Of a stretch of 64,000 bases of DNA, positions 35,247-43,462 are shown one piece after another; the first letter of the stretch is position 1; every line of letters begins with the position of its first letter. The stretch comes from Anaerolineales bacterium (lineage in GTDB: Bacteria; Chloroflexota; Anaerolineae; Anaerolineales; Villigracilaceae). The stretch spans positions 1 through 64,000 of the forward strand of contig JAUQXA010000033.1 of assembly GCA_030834895.1 (NCBI GenBank), in the 5' to 3' direction. The notes under the pieces were generated by a model. That model had not been told where the DNA came from and did not search any database. It saw only the letters and a list, made by a program, of their open reading frames with translations. A program made the translations under genes and the position numbers.

Positions 35247-36689
35247 TCAACCAGTCTGCTGGCGCGGACGTAAAAAGGAAAAGTAGAGAACACTTCTGGT
35301 GGATTCTGTTAGGCGATGCTCGTGCGCTGGACGGTAGCCAGGCACCCAGATGATCTCATCACCCGCACAAAGCAGAGGCCAATTATCGCGCGCTCGCTGG
35401 GGCATTTTTACATTCACAAAAAAATCGGACAGTTTTTGCGTATGCCCATCCAGACCAAAGGGGGCAAACTGGTCGCCCGGACGACGGACCCGCAGTTTGA
35501 GCGGTCTGGTTAACTCTTTTGCATCAAGCCATACTTGAAATGGATCCTCATTTCGTTCGGCTTGTTCCCGCGCCAGAAGAGGATGCCCCCATTTTTCGCA
35601 GCTAAACTTCCAACCACCCGCAAGGTCAAGTTGTCCCGGAACGGAAACCGGAATGGATGGAGTTCCAGTCAACTGAGGCCAAAGGTTGAAGGGCAGCTCC
35701 GCATTCAATGTGCAAACATACACATTGTTCGACTCGCGAAACATTCGCAGCCCGCCTTTTAAATCCACCCGCGGGGAGGGATGGGCAGGGCTGTTGATCA
35801 ATGTAACAGCGCGGTCGAGCATTGAATAGGTCACATCCACGCTGGGAGACAGGACCTGCATGGCGTGTTTGATAAGATTGCGCTGTAACCCAACCGAATA
35901 TCTGGAAAGCGCGCCGGCCTCAAATGTGACCGAATTTTCATCAACCTCCGTCACAGTTTCCTGCCAGGCGGTTTCGAGCATATCCATCAACAGGGCATAA
36001 TCGCCTTTGAGCGATTGCGACATGCGAAAGACGGCTTCACGGAACTTTGGGTTATAGGTTTCGAGAGCGGGAATCAAAAGGTGACGGATGCGGTTGCGCT
36101 GAAAATCGATCGAGTCGTTGCTCGAATCGTAATGTGGACGCAAACCATTTGCCGCGCAATAGACAATCGTCTCTTCACGCCACATATCCAACAGAGGGCG
36201 CACAATCGGGATATTGGGGTCAAAGGTTTTGATAATCGAACGATGGGACATACCCTTTAACCCGCTGAGGGCGCTGCCGCGGACGAAGTGCATGAGGATG
36301 GTTTCCACCTGATCATCCGCCGTGTGTCCCACCGCCACCGCCTGGGCATTCCGTTCGCAGGCCAACTTGAACAAAAAGTGGTAACGAAGGTTGCGTGCGG
36401 CTTCTTCGAGTGACAATTTTTCCCGCTCCGCATAAGCGCGCACATCCGCACTTTCAAAATAACAGCCGAGCATCAGGCGCGATGCGGTCTTTTCAACCAT
36501 GCGAGCATCCTCGCTCGACTCCGGGCGAAGCTGGTGGTCGAAATGCGCGACAATTACCAAATATCCGGCCTGCCGTAATATGTCCAGCAGACACAGGCTG
36601 TCTGGTCCACCCGAAACGCCAACGATGATCGGCAGGTGCCTGACCAGACCGCATTTCTCCTCCAAAATCGCTTCAATGTTTTCCGTCAT
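35247..36689 (-). CDS. tilS: tRNA(Ile)-lysidine synthase
   Basis: TilS converts the wobble C of the CAU-anticodon isoleucine tRNA to lysidine using ATP and lysine, which stops misreading as Met. The 480-residue protein has the PP-loop motif IIVGVSGGPDSLCLLD, the family sequence HFDHQLRPESSEDARMVEK, AVGHTADDQVETILMHFVRG, and a C-terminal TilS domain (LKLRVRRPGDQFAPFG, QKLSDFFVNVKMP). ATG 36689 follows AAGGAAG. It lies downstream of the epimerase gene in the same direction. Confidence 0.96.
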   Translation of the reverse strand: MTENIEAILEEKCGLVRHLPIIVGVSGGPDSLCLLDILRQAGYLVIVAHFDHQLRPESSEDARMVEKTASRLMLGCYFESADVRAYAEREKLSLEEAARNLRYHFLFKLACERNAQAVAVGHTADDQVETILMHFVRGSALSGLKGMSHRSIIKTFDPNIPIVRPLLDMWREETIVYCAANGLRPHYDSSNDSIDFQRNRIRHLLIPALETYNPKFREAVFRMSQSLKGDYALLMDMLETAWQETVTEVDENSVTFEAGALSRYSVGLQRNLIKHAMQVLSPSVDVTYSMLDRAVTLINSPAHPSPRVDLKGGLRMFRESNNVYVCTLNAELPFNLWPQLTGTPSIPVSVPGQLDLAGGWKFSCEKWGHPLLAREQAERNEDPFQVWLDAKELTRPLKLRVRRPGDQFAPFGLDGHTQKLSDFFVNVKMPQRARDNWPLLCAGDEIIWVPGYRPAHEHRLTESTRSVLYFSFLRPRQQTG

Positions 36690-36712
36690 CGACTTCCTTC
36701 TACACACACAAA

Positions 36713-36754
36713 CATCCCCTAAATGTTTCTCATCGTGAAAACCATTAGGGGATG
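36713..36754 (-). terminator. Stem-loop between mce and tilS
   Basis: A perfect 10-bp outer stem (CATCCCCTAA / TTAGGGGATG) encloses a second possible stem in its 22-nt loop. It fills the gap of 73 nt between the epimerase stop and the tilS start and may act as terminator or processing site. Confidence 0.55.
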
Positions 36755-36761
36755 CCCTGAA

Positions 36762-37166
36762 TTAGATTTGATACAACTCGACCAGCACGCCGCCCGTCGC
36801 TTCGGGATGGATGAAGGCATATTTCTTGCCGTCGGAAGTAGTGCGGGGTTCCTCGTTGATGAGGCGGACGTTCTTCGCCTTGAGTTGGGACATCATCCCT
36901 TCGATGTCATCCACCTCAAGACAGAGGTGGTGCATCCCGGGTCCGCGCTTGGCAAGGTATTTGGCAATGCCTGAATCGTCGGTAGTCGGCATGACCAATT
37001 CCACTTCCGCGCCGGCGACGGGCAAAAACGCCACCTGTGATTTTTCAGCGGGGACATCGCGCAATTCGTGCAGATGAATCCCAAGCGCGTCGCGCCAGAA
37101 GGACAGGGACTTTTCCATATCGTCCACGACAACGGCTACATGATTAACAGCTTTGATTTGGGGCAT
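36762..37166 (-). CDS. mce: Methylmalonyl-CoA epimerase
   Basis: The 134-residue VOC-fold enzyme interconverts (R)- and (S)-methylmalonyl-CoA in propionate and branched-chain amino acid metabolism. Metal ligands of the family are visible: His in VNHVAVVVDD, His in GPGMHHLCLEVDD and Glu in GGVLVELYQI, plus the conserved EVELV segment. Its length matches the family. No mutase or carboxylase gene is in the window. Confidence 0.93.
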   Translation of the reverse strand: MPQIKAVNHVAVVVDDMEKSLSFWRDALGIHLHELRDVPAEKSQVAFLPVAGAEVELVMPTTDDSGIAKYLAKRGPGMHHLCLEVDDIEGMMSQLKAKNVRLINEEPRTTSDGKKYAFIHPEATGGVLVELYQI

Positions 37167-37446
37167 GGTTCCTCTTAAATGTGGGTTTATTTGAATTTTA
37201 CTTCCTATTTTACAACTTCGAGCAAATTAGAATGACCAATTTCTGCCTATTCTGTATACGTCTTTCCAAATGGTTGCAATCCATCCAAGACATATACAAA
37301 CAATACCAGGTAGATTCCTGTTCGGGATTAAAAGCGGCTTTTTGTCCCCAACTTTTGCCAACCATATCATCCATATCTCAATCTATAAAATCAAGAAGTT
37401 CGTGGATAATAGACTTGGATAAAATGAAGTTTCTTTTATTTAATTC

Positions 37447-39450
37447 ATGATTAACACCAATATTTTAATCGTCACCAGTGAAAGAAATGTTGCCCGAGAT
37501 TTGCGCGAGCACTTAATAAAACTGGGCTATATAGTCGTTGGAATTGCGACATCCAACGAAGAGATTATTGCAAAAATCGAAGAAACCAAACCGGATTTAA
37601 TCCTGACAGATATTCAATTGAACGGGAAAATTGGGGAAAGAGAAGGGATCAAAACTGGAGAGCTGATCCATTCAACCTACAATATACCCATTATTTACCT
37701 AACAGGATCACTTGGTCAAACAGCCATTCAACGTGCCGAGTCAACTGGTACGTTTGGCTATATCTTTAAGCCCTTCGACGAGAAACAGATCTATGCAACG
37801 GTTGAAACGGCTCTATCAAGGTATCGATTGGAATCAGAACTTCGAGAAGGCAGGCGGTGGCTCAACGCAGTTTTGGATGGCATCAACGATGGCGTAATCG
37901 CACTCGACAATCAAAGGATGATCAGATTCATTAACCCAATTGCAGAACAATTGACGGGTTGGAGTGAAATCGAGACAATGGGCAAGACGCTTCACGAGGT
38001 TTTTACGTCCATTGACGAAGAGTCGCATGAAAGAGTTGAATTTTATGGCATAGAGAAGGTTTTTCACCCCAAAAACACTGATCCAAGATTTGAAGGATTG
38101 CTTGTATCAAAAAGCGGCAAGATGACCCCGATCGAAACAGATTTTACCATCTTCAAAGATGACAATGGCATGGCCGCAGGAATGGTATTGGTGTTTAGAG
38201 ATATTACAAAACGACGGGAGTCCATGCGGGAGATCCAGAGGCAAAGCCAGCGTGCTGAGGCACTGGTGGAAACTGCCGCGCGTTTGAACGTACAACTCGA
38301 ATTGACATCCGTTCTTGATACCATATGCAATATCAGCATCCAGGCCCTCAAGGCAAGCGCAACAGCTGTATTTCTAAAGGATGCAAAGCAGAATGTGTTC
38401 CACAACAAGGCCACCTTTACCCAATTAACGGAATTGAAAAAATACAATGGGACAAGGTTTGAAATTCCCGGGAGTGTGGTTGAGTCTATTTTGTCCGAAA
38501 AAAAAACAGTGACCCTAATAGGCGATATTCAGAGCCTCCCAAATCTACCTTATTTGGAAATATTCAGAGAGCAAAATATCCATACAATTGGAATTGCGGG
38601 GTTATATCGGCGACATGACCTGATCGGTGTTTTGGTCTCGATTTATATTGGCGATCAAATCCATCTCCCCGAGGATATGATCGCACTTCTCCAGGGTCTG
38701 GCAAACCAGACAGGGATCGCGATTACGAACGCATCTCTTTTTGAACAAATGCACGCCAGCCGCAAGCGGCAACAGTTCCTTGCCCATCAGTTGGTAATGG
38801 TTCAGGAAGATGAAAGGCGCAGTTTGTCACGCGAACTCCACGATGAGATCGGTCAAATGCTAACCGGACTGCAATTTACCATCAAATCCGTCATGCCACA
38901 GTCCACTGAAGAGCAGAGAAACAAACTTGATCAAATTCAGATCATGATCAGCGTTATCATATCTCAGATTCGCGAACTATCCATAAATCTTCGTCCCAGC
39001 CTGCTGGACGATCTGGGGATTCTCCCAACGTTGATTTGGCATTTTGAACGCTATGAAGCCAAGACCGGCATTCGAGTTAGTTTCGAGCAACAAAATCTCG
39101 ACCAGCGTTTTTCTTCCGAACTTGAGATCACCGCATTTCGAATCGTTCAAGAGGCGCTTACCAATGTCGCCCGCTATGCAGAAACAGAAAGCGTGGATGT
39201 GAAGATTACGGTATTGGAATCCATCATGCAAGTAGAAATCCATGACCAAGGCAAGGGTTTTGATATGACCTTCCCTTCCAAAAATCAATCCATGGGACTG
39301 GAGGGCATGCGTGAGCGTGCATTTGCCATAGGCGGCTTGCTGGAAATCCAATCTCAGCCAGGTAAAGGGACACATATTCATGCCAAACTCCCAATCGCAG
39401 GTCAAATAGAAAGAAGAACCCATGAGCGTAACCATCCTATTGGCAGATGA
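37447..39450 (+). CDS. Hybrid sensor kinase: receiver-PAS-GAF-HisKA_3-HATPase
   Basis: The 667-residue cytoplasmic protein has an N-terminal receiver domain (phosphorylation Asp in DLILTDIQL, Thr in IIYLTGS, Lys in IFKPFDEKQ; the usual acidic pair near the N-terminus is reduced to TSE). A PAS domain (about 140-260), a GAF domain (about 280-430) and a NarL-type kinase core follow. The phospho-acceptor His is in SLSRELHDEIGQMLTGLQ, and the ATPase part has IVQEALTNVARYA and GLEGMRERAFAIGG. It overlaps the next gene, a NarL-type response regulator, by 29 nt, so the two form a pair. The base composition is more AT-rich than its neighbours. Confidence 0.92.
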   Translation: MINTNILIVTSERNVARDLREHLIKLGYIVVGIATSNEEIIAKIEETKPDLILTDIQLNGKIGEREGIKTGELIHSTYNIPIIYLTGSLGQTAIQRAESTGTFGYIFKPFDEKQIYATVETALSRYRLESELREGRRWLNAVLDGINDGVIALDNQRMIRFINPIAEQLTGWSEIETMGKTLHEVFTSIDEESHERVEFYGIEKVFHPKNTDPRFEGLLVSKSGKMTPIETDFTIFKDDNGMAAGMVLVFRDITKRRESMREIQRQSQRAEALVETAARLNVQLELTSVLDTICNISIQALKASATAVFLKDAKQNVFHNKATFTQLTELKKYNGTRFEIPGSVVESILSEKKTVTLIGDIQSLPNLPYLEIFREQNIHTIGIAGLYRRHDLIGVLVSIYIGDQIHLPEDMIALLQGLANQTGIAITNASLFEQMHASRKRQQFLAHQLVMVQEDERRSLSRELHDEIGQMLTGLQFTIKSVMPQSTEEQRNKLDQIQIMISVIISQIRELSINLRPSLLDDLGILPTLIWHFERYEAKTGIRVSFEQQNLDQRFSSELEITAFRIVQEALTNVARYAETESVDVKITVLESIMQVEIHDQGKGFDMTFPSKNQSMGLEGMRERAFAIGGLLEIQSQPGKGTHIHAKLPIAGQIERRTHERNHPIGR

Positions 39451-40075
39451 TCATCCATTCGTGCGCAAGGGTGTTCGAACTCTTCTCGAAGCAGAGGCAG
39501 ATTTTTCGGTCATAGGTGAAGCGGAGGATGGTTTGCAGGTTGTTCAAATGGCTGAGAAACTACGACCTGACATCCTGATCGTGGATATGATGATGCCTAA
39601 TCTCAATGGGCTGGAAGTCTTGAAACAGGTTGGCCATCGCTCACCAAAAACCCGCAAGATCGTCCTCTCTATGCATAGCGCCGACCCGTATGTTGTGGAA
39701 GCCTTCCAATCCGGTGCATCCGGCTACATCCTGAAGGATAGCGCCCCGGACGAGTTGATCAACGCCATTCGCCACATACTACTTGACAATAAATTCTTAA
39801 GCCCAAAACTCCCTGAACGACTGGCCAGATTACTAACAGAGTCAGCACAAAACGCAGTAAAGGACAAGTACGAGACTCTTACAAATCGTGAGCGCGAGGT
39901 CTTTCAGATGGCATCCGAGGGGAAAACTGCTTCTGAGATCGCAGAGTTACTTTCGATCAGTCCACGCACTGCCGAACTGCACCGCAGCAGGATGATGGAC
40001 AAACTAGGACTTCGCACCCAAACCGATCTGGTTCTCTACGCAGTGAAGCGCAAAATAATACCCCTCGACTCTTAA
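39422..40075 (+). CDS. NarL/FixJ-type response regulator
   Basis: The 217-residue DNA-binding regulator has a receiver domain with the acidic pair LLADDHPFVRKG, phosphorylation site ILIVDMMMPN and Lys in YILKDSAP. A LuxR-type helix-turn-helix follows (LTNREREVFQMASEGKTASE, then RTAELHRSRMMDKLGL). It overlaps its kinase gene by 29 nt. A perfect 24-bp palindrome with the core TACGTA lies 96 nt beyond its stop, over the promoter of the first subtilase, and a related one precedes the second subtilase. Dimeric regulators of this class bind such sites, so it is the best candidate controller of the locus (inference). Confidence 0.93.
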   Translation: MSVTILLADDHPFVRKGVRTLLEAEADFSVIGEAEDGLQVVQMAEKLRPDILIVDMMMPNLNGLEVLKQVGHRSPKTRKIVLSMHSADPYVVEAFQSGASGYILKDSAPDELINAIRHILLDNKFLSPKLPERLARLLTESAQNAVKDKYETLTNREREVFQMASEGKTASEIAELLSISPRTAELHRSRMMDKLGLRTQTDLVLYAVKRKIIPLDS

Positions 40076-40170
40076 ATCAAAAAAGCATTGCCTCACCCAG
40101 ACATCAGACCAGTTTGTCCTCTGGGGACTTTTCCACTGCTCTCAATTTATTGACCGTCAAGTTAAGAAAA

Positions 40171-40194
40171 AATATACGTAGGCCTACGTATATT
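40171..40194. promoter_or_regulatory. 24-bp perfect palindrome over the promoter of subtilase 1
   Basis: The arm AATATACGTAGG is followed directly by its reverse complement. Its right end, TATATT (40189-40194), fits a -10 box 60 nt before ATG 40255. The same layout precedes the second subtilase at 43385-43405. The stretch around it, TAAGAAAAAATA before and AATGGTA about 25 nt later, is also shared by both. Confidence 0.75.
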
Positions 40195-40254
40195 CATCCA
40201 CACTACATAATGTAATAATGGTATCAAGGTATATTGAATTGAGAGGAGCTCATT

Positions 40255-42312
40255 ATGCGTAGATCCAAACAATTTTTCAACGCGATTATCGTTCTGATGC
40301 TGGTTTCGACCGCTTTGGGGAGCACGGTCACAACTGCCCAGGCCGGAAAAGGCAATAATGATCTCAAAGCCGACCCACGCCTGTTGCAGATGGCGGCAGA
40401 AAACCCGAAGGCCACCTTCATGGTTATTGTCCAGAAAGAGGTGAAGAACAAGAACCTGAATGAAACCGAACCCGAAGCAGACGTGAAAAATGGTGGAGGA
40501 AAGGTCACGAAAAAGCTCGAAGTGATCGAAAGTTTCTCCGCAGAACTGACCGGTAAACAGATCCTCAAACTGGCAAAAAAGAGCAAAGTGCGCTGGATCT
40601 CGGCGGATGCCCCCATGGTTTCCACCCTCAACCCGGGCATGAACACTGTCCGGGATGAGTTCACATCGGAATCCTATAGTCTCAACATAGGGACCCTGAA
40701 TTGGAGCGGGAATTGGATCGAATCCGGGGAGGAGACAGACCCAGCCGGGGGCGCTATTACCGTCGCCATGATCGACCGCTGTTCAGGCGGAGATGGATAC
40801 TGTCTACGAATCGATCCAGACCCAGCCAAGTCAGCAACCGCGTATGTCTATCGGGAGGCAAACCTCAGCGGAGCCGCATCAGCCATCCTGTCATTTTACC
40901 GGTACAACGAATTCAATAATTTACTAGACGGTGCCCCAGGTGTGGATGAGGCAGCGAGTCTGCAAGTTTCCCCGGACGGCGGGGCGAACTGGACGACTTT
41001 GCAAACCTATTCAAGCACCGAATTTACGGGCGCGGCTGTTGATACGTTTGATATTTCTGCCTTTGCCTCGGCCAATACCCAGATCCGTTTTCTTATCGCC
41101 GGCACGCAATCAGGAAATCGATTTTTGTACATTGATGATGTGCAGATCGAATATGCCAATGCAAGCGCCTTCATACCCGCAATCCATGCGGATCAATTGT
41201 CACTGACCGGCGAGGGGGTGACCGTTGCGGTGATCGACAGCGGCATCGCTTATCATAATGACTTAACATCCGGTCAAAATAACCTATCCCGCATTATCGA
41301 CAACGAGTACTTTATCGGCTCAGACGGCTCCGATGATCTGTACGGTCATGGGACCCACGTAGCCGGCATCATTGGCGGCAATGGCTATATGTCCAATGGA
41401 AAATATCGAGGCGTGGCGCCCGGGGTTAATCTGATCAACTTAAAGGTCACGGATAAGTATGGAATGACGTACGAATCCGATATTGTGGAAAGCCTAGAAT
41501 GGGTCTTCCGTCACAAACAAGAATATAACATCCGCGTTGTCAATCTTTCGCTGAACAGTACGGTAGCCCAGTCCTATCACACCAGCCCCCTGAGCGCGGC
41601 GGTCGAGATCCTGTGGTTCAACAGTATTGTGGTGGTGGTCTCAGCTGGAAATAACGGTACTGGAAGCGGTCCTGCCATCATTTACCCGCCTGCAAACGAT
41701 CCTTTTGTGATCACGGTCGGCGCCACTGAGGATATGGGGACGCCCGATCTGGGGGACGACAACCTTGCGGTCTTCTCTGCCTATGGCATAACTGAAGACG
41801 GTTTTGCAAAGCCCGATCTGGTGGCTCCCGGCCGCAATCTCATCGCCCCGTTATCCGCTAAAACCTCAACAGTTTATACGGATCATCCCTTACACCGCGT
41901 AGGCGATTATTATTTCCGCATGTCGGGCACTTCCATGTCTGCTCCGGTAGTGAGCGGTGCCGTAGCGCTCCTCCTGCAGGATGAGCCGAATCTGAATCCT
42001 GATCAGGTCAAGTACCGCATGTTGGCAACCGCCAACCAGGGCTGGGCGGGATATAACGCGACCACAGCGGGAGGCGGCTACCTGGATGTCTATGCTGCTG
42101 TGAATGGCACCACCACCGAAACAGCCAACACCGACACCCTGCCCAGTCAAATGCTCTCGACCGGCTCGGAACAAATCAGTTGGAGCAGTGCCGGCTGGAA
42201 CTCGGCTGGCTGGAATACTGCCGGCTGGAACTCCGCCGGTTGGAATACCGCAGGCTGGAACAGCGCCGGTTGGAATTCCGCGGGCTGGAATACATCACTT
42301 TGGTATGACTAG
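40255..42312 (+). CDS. Secreted S8 subtilase with beta-sandwich insert and C-terminal AGWN repeats
   Basis: The 685-residue product has a signal peptide ending near TTAQA, an I9-type propeptide (to about 120), and an inserted beta-sandwich domain of about 165 residues (NIGTLNWSGNWIESGEE to YIDDVQIEY). The catalytic domain follows, with D328 (VAVIDSG), H365 (YGHGTHVAG), the oxyanion Asn in VVSAGNN and S560 (GTSMSAPVVSG). Residues 646-680 are seven AGWN(S/T) pentads, and the chain ends SLWYD. The tail has no charged residue until the last Asp. RBS GAGGAG. The next gene is preceded by a c-di-GMP riboswitch. The second subtilase at 43463 is a shorter paralog. Confidence 0.93.
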   Translation: MRRSKQFFNAIIVLMLVSTALGSTVTTAQAGKGNNDLKADPRLLQMAAENPKATFMVIVQKEVKNKNLNETEPEADVKNGGGKVTKKLEVIESFSAELTGKQILKLAKKSKVRWISADAPMVSTLNPGMNTVRDEFTSESYSLNIGTLNWSGNWIESGEETDPAGGAITVAMIDRCSGGDGYCLRIDPDPAKSATAYVYREANLSGAASAILSFYRYNEFNNLLDGAPGVDEAASLQVSPDGGANWTTLQTYSSTEFTGAAVDTFDISAFASANTQIRFLIAGTQSGNRFLYIDDVQIEYANASAFIPAIHADQLSLTGEGVTVAVIDSGIAYHNDLTSGQNNLSRIIDNEYFIGSDGSDDLYGHGTHVAGIIGGNGYMSNGKYRGVAPGVNLINLKVTDKYGMTYESDIVESLEWVFRHKQEYNIRVVNLSLNSTVAQSYHTSPLSAAVEILWFNSIVVVVSAGNNGTGSGPAIIYPPANDPFVITVGATEDMGTPDLGDDNLAVFSAYGITEDGFAKPDLVAPGRNLIAPLSAKTSTVYTDHPLHRVGDYYFRMSGTSMSAPVVSGAVALLLQDEPNLNPDQVKYRMLATANQGWAGYNATTAGGGYLDVYAAVNGTTTETANTDTLPSQMLSTGSEQISWSSAGWNSAGWNTAGWNSAGWNTAGWNSAGWNSAGWNTSLWYD
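42190..42294 (+). repeat. Seven 15-bp tandem repeats coding for AGWN(S/T)
   Basis: Seven direct repeats of the type GCCGGCTGGAACTCG vary at third codon positions while the peptide AGWN(S/T) is kept. This pattern indicates selection on the protein, not recent DNA amplification. Confidence 0.9.
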
Positions 42313-42410
42313 TCATAGGAAGATGGATCAAACCATACAAAATTATTGTTCATGATAACAACTTATCACTATATTACGTCAAAGGATAAGAACAATCAGG
42401 ATCAACACTG

Positions 42411-42515
42411 GCAAAGAAATGGCAAACCTGCTGAAAGGCGGGGACGCAAAGTCACAGACCTAAAGGGTGCGGGTTTTCCTACCCAGCCCGTACCCAATGG
42501 TGGCTGGTCCGCCTC
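42411..42515 (+). promoter_or_regulatory. c-di-GMP-I (GEMM) riboswitch aptamer
   Basis: The hallmarks of the GEMM-I aptamer are present in order. GGCAAACC opens a 6-bp stem with a GAAA tetraloop (CCTGCT / GGCGGG), followed by GGGACGCAAAG, then GACCTAAAG and a 9-bp second stem (GGGTGCGGG / CCCGTACCC) whose loop includes the tetraloop-receptor-like CCTACCCAG. It lies 98 nt after the first subtilase stop and upstream of the membrane protein gene at 42569. Confidence 0.88.
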
Positions 42516-42566
42516 TTGCTCTCAATAAAATGATACTCATCAAAATAATTGAGTAGGAGAGAGCAA
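42516..42566 (+). promoter_or_regulatory. Likely expression platform of the GEMM riboswitch
   Basis: TTGCTCTC (42516-42523), immediately after the aptamer, can pair with GAGAGCAA (42559-42566), which covers the ribosome binding site GGAGAGAG of the next gene. An inner ACTCA/TGAGT pair extends the hairpin. This fits control of translation by hiding the ribosome binding site. Confidence 0.65.
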
Positions 42567-42568
42567 AT

Positions 42569-43291
42569 ATGAAAGATTTGTCCTCAACAACAAAAGTATA
42601 TATCCTGGGCATCATCTTCATTGGCTTCGGACTGATGGCCTGGATGACACCGAAATTGGACTGGTCCAATGCATGGCTGTACCCGCTGACAGCCCTTGGA
42701 GCCGTGGCTCAAACCCTCAAGGTGGAGGGCCCCACCAATCGCACCAATTACAGCATTGCCTGGTTCGTGTATGGCTTTGTGTTCGTCCTGTTTGGCATCC
42801 CGGCCACTGTATTCGTGATCCTGGTTTCCCACCTCGTGGAATGGCTCTGGCACAAGTACCCGTGGTACATCCAGACCTTCAACATTGGCAACCATGTGAT
42901 CGCCGTTTATCTGGCGGGACTGGCATTTACCTCCCTCAACCCTGACTCGCAGGCGCTCAACCTGAGCGGTGCCCTGGCTTTGGCAGCCGCCAACCTGACC
43001 TTCGTTTTCCTCAATCATTTCCTACTGGCAGTGGTGATCAAACTCGCCCGCAGTCAAAGTTTTGCCGAATCGGGTCTCTTCGAGTTTCTGACCCTGTTCC
43101 TCGATTTCACGGTGCTATCCATGGGTGCGGTCACTGCCCTGATCTGGCAGTCCAATCCGTTTGCCTCCCTGCTGAACATCCTGCCCCTCTACCTGCTTTA
43201 TCACGCCCTGCGCGTGCCCGCCCTTATGCGCCAGGTGTCCGACTTGAAAAAAAACAGCACCAAACAGGGACAGGCGGCAATCGGAGACTGA
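42569..43291 (+). CDS. Polytopic membrane protein, stand-alone MASE-like domain
   Basis: The 240-residue product has about seven membrane helices and a short basic C-terminus, with no enzymatic domain. It is clearly related to the N-terminal membrane domain of the GGDEF/HD-GYP protein at 45312. Both begin MKDLS-x-x-TK-x-Y, and both share a pattern with YGF in the third span region, HLVEW or NLAEW, W-x-IQ-x-FNI, FLNHF and LPLYLLYHALRVPAL or FPLYLIYNTLRIPAL. It may sense or bind the same signal as that protein. The c-di-GMP riboswitch in front of it ties its synthesis to c-di-GMP. A terminator follows. Confidence 0.8.
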   Translation: MKDLSSTTKVYILGIIFIGFGLMAWMTPKLDWSNAWLYPLTALGAVAQTLKVEGPTNRTNYSIAWFVYGFVFVLFGIPATVFVILVSHLVEWLWHKYPWYIQTFNIGNHVIAVYLAGLAFTSLNPDSQALNLSGALALAAANLTFVFLNHFLLAVVIKLARSQSFAESGLFEFLTLFLDFTVLSMGAVTALIWQSNPFASLLNILPLYLLYHALRVPALMRQVSDLKKNSTKQGQAAIGD

Positions 43292-43312
43292 TGCAGCCCT
43301 CCAAAAAATCAG

Positions 43313-43347
43313 AGCCTTTCGGGAATCCAATCCCGCAAGGCTTTTTT
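43313..43347 (+). terminator. Rho-independent terminator
   Basis: AGCCTT-T-CGGGA pairs with TCCCG-C-AAGGCT around a 6-nt loop and is followed by T6. It ends the transcript of the membrane protein gene, separating it from the second subtilase. Confidence 0.85.
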
Positions 43348-43384
43348 CTTCTCCAATATGGCTGTTATCTGTTTGTAAGAAAAA

Positions 43385-43405
43385 ATACGTAGGTTTACGT
43401 ATAAT
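43385..43405. promoter_or_regulatory. TACGTA palindrome and -10 box of subtilase 2
   Basis: ATACGTA and TACGTAT flank a 4-nt centre. The right arm runs into TATAAT (43400-43405), 57 nt before ATG 43463. The sequence matches the element before subtilase 1 at nearly all positions except the centre, including the preceding GTAAGAAAAAATA and the later AATGGTAACA. Confidence 0.7.
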
Positions 43406-43462
43406 CGAATCCGGGCCATTATGAAACAATGGTAACAGATACCTCCATAAAAAGGAGCTAAA

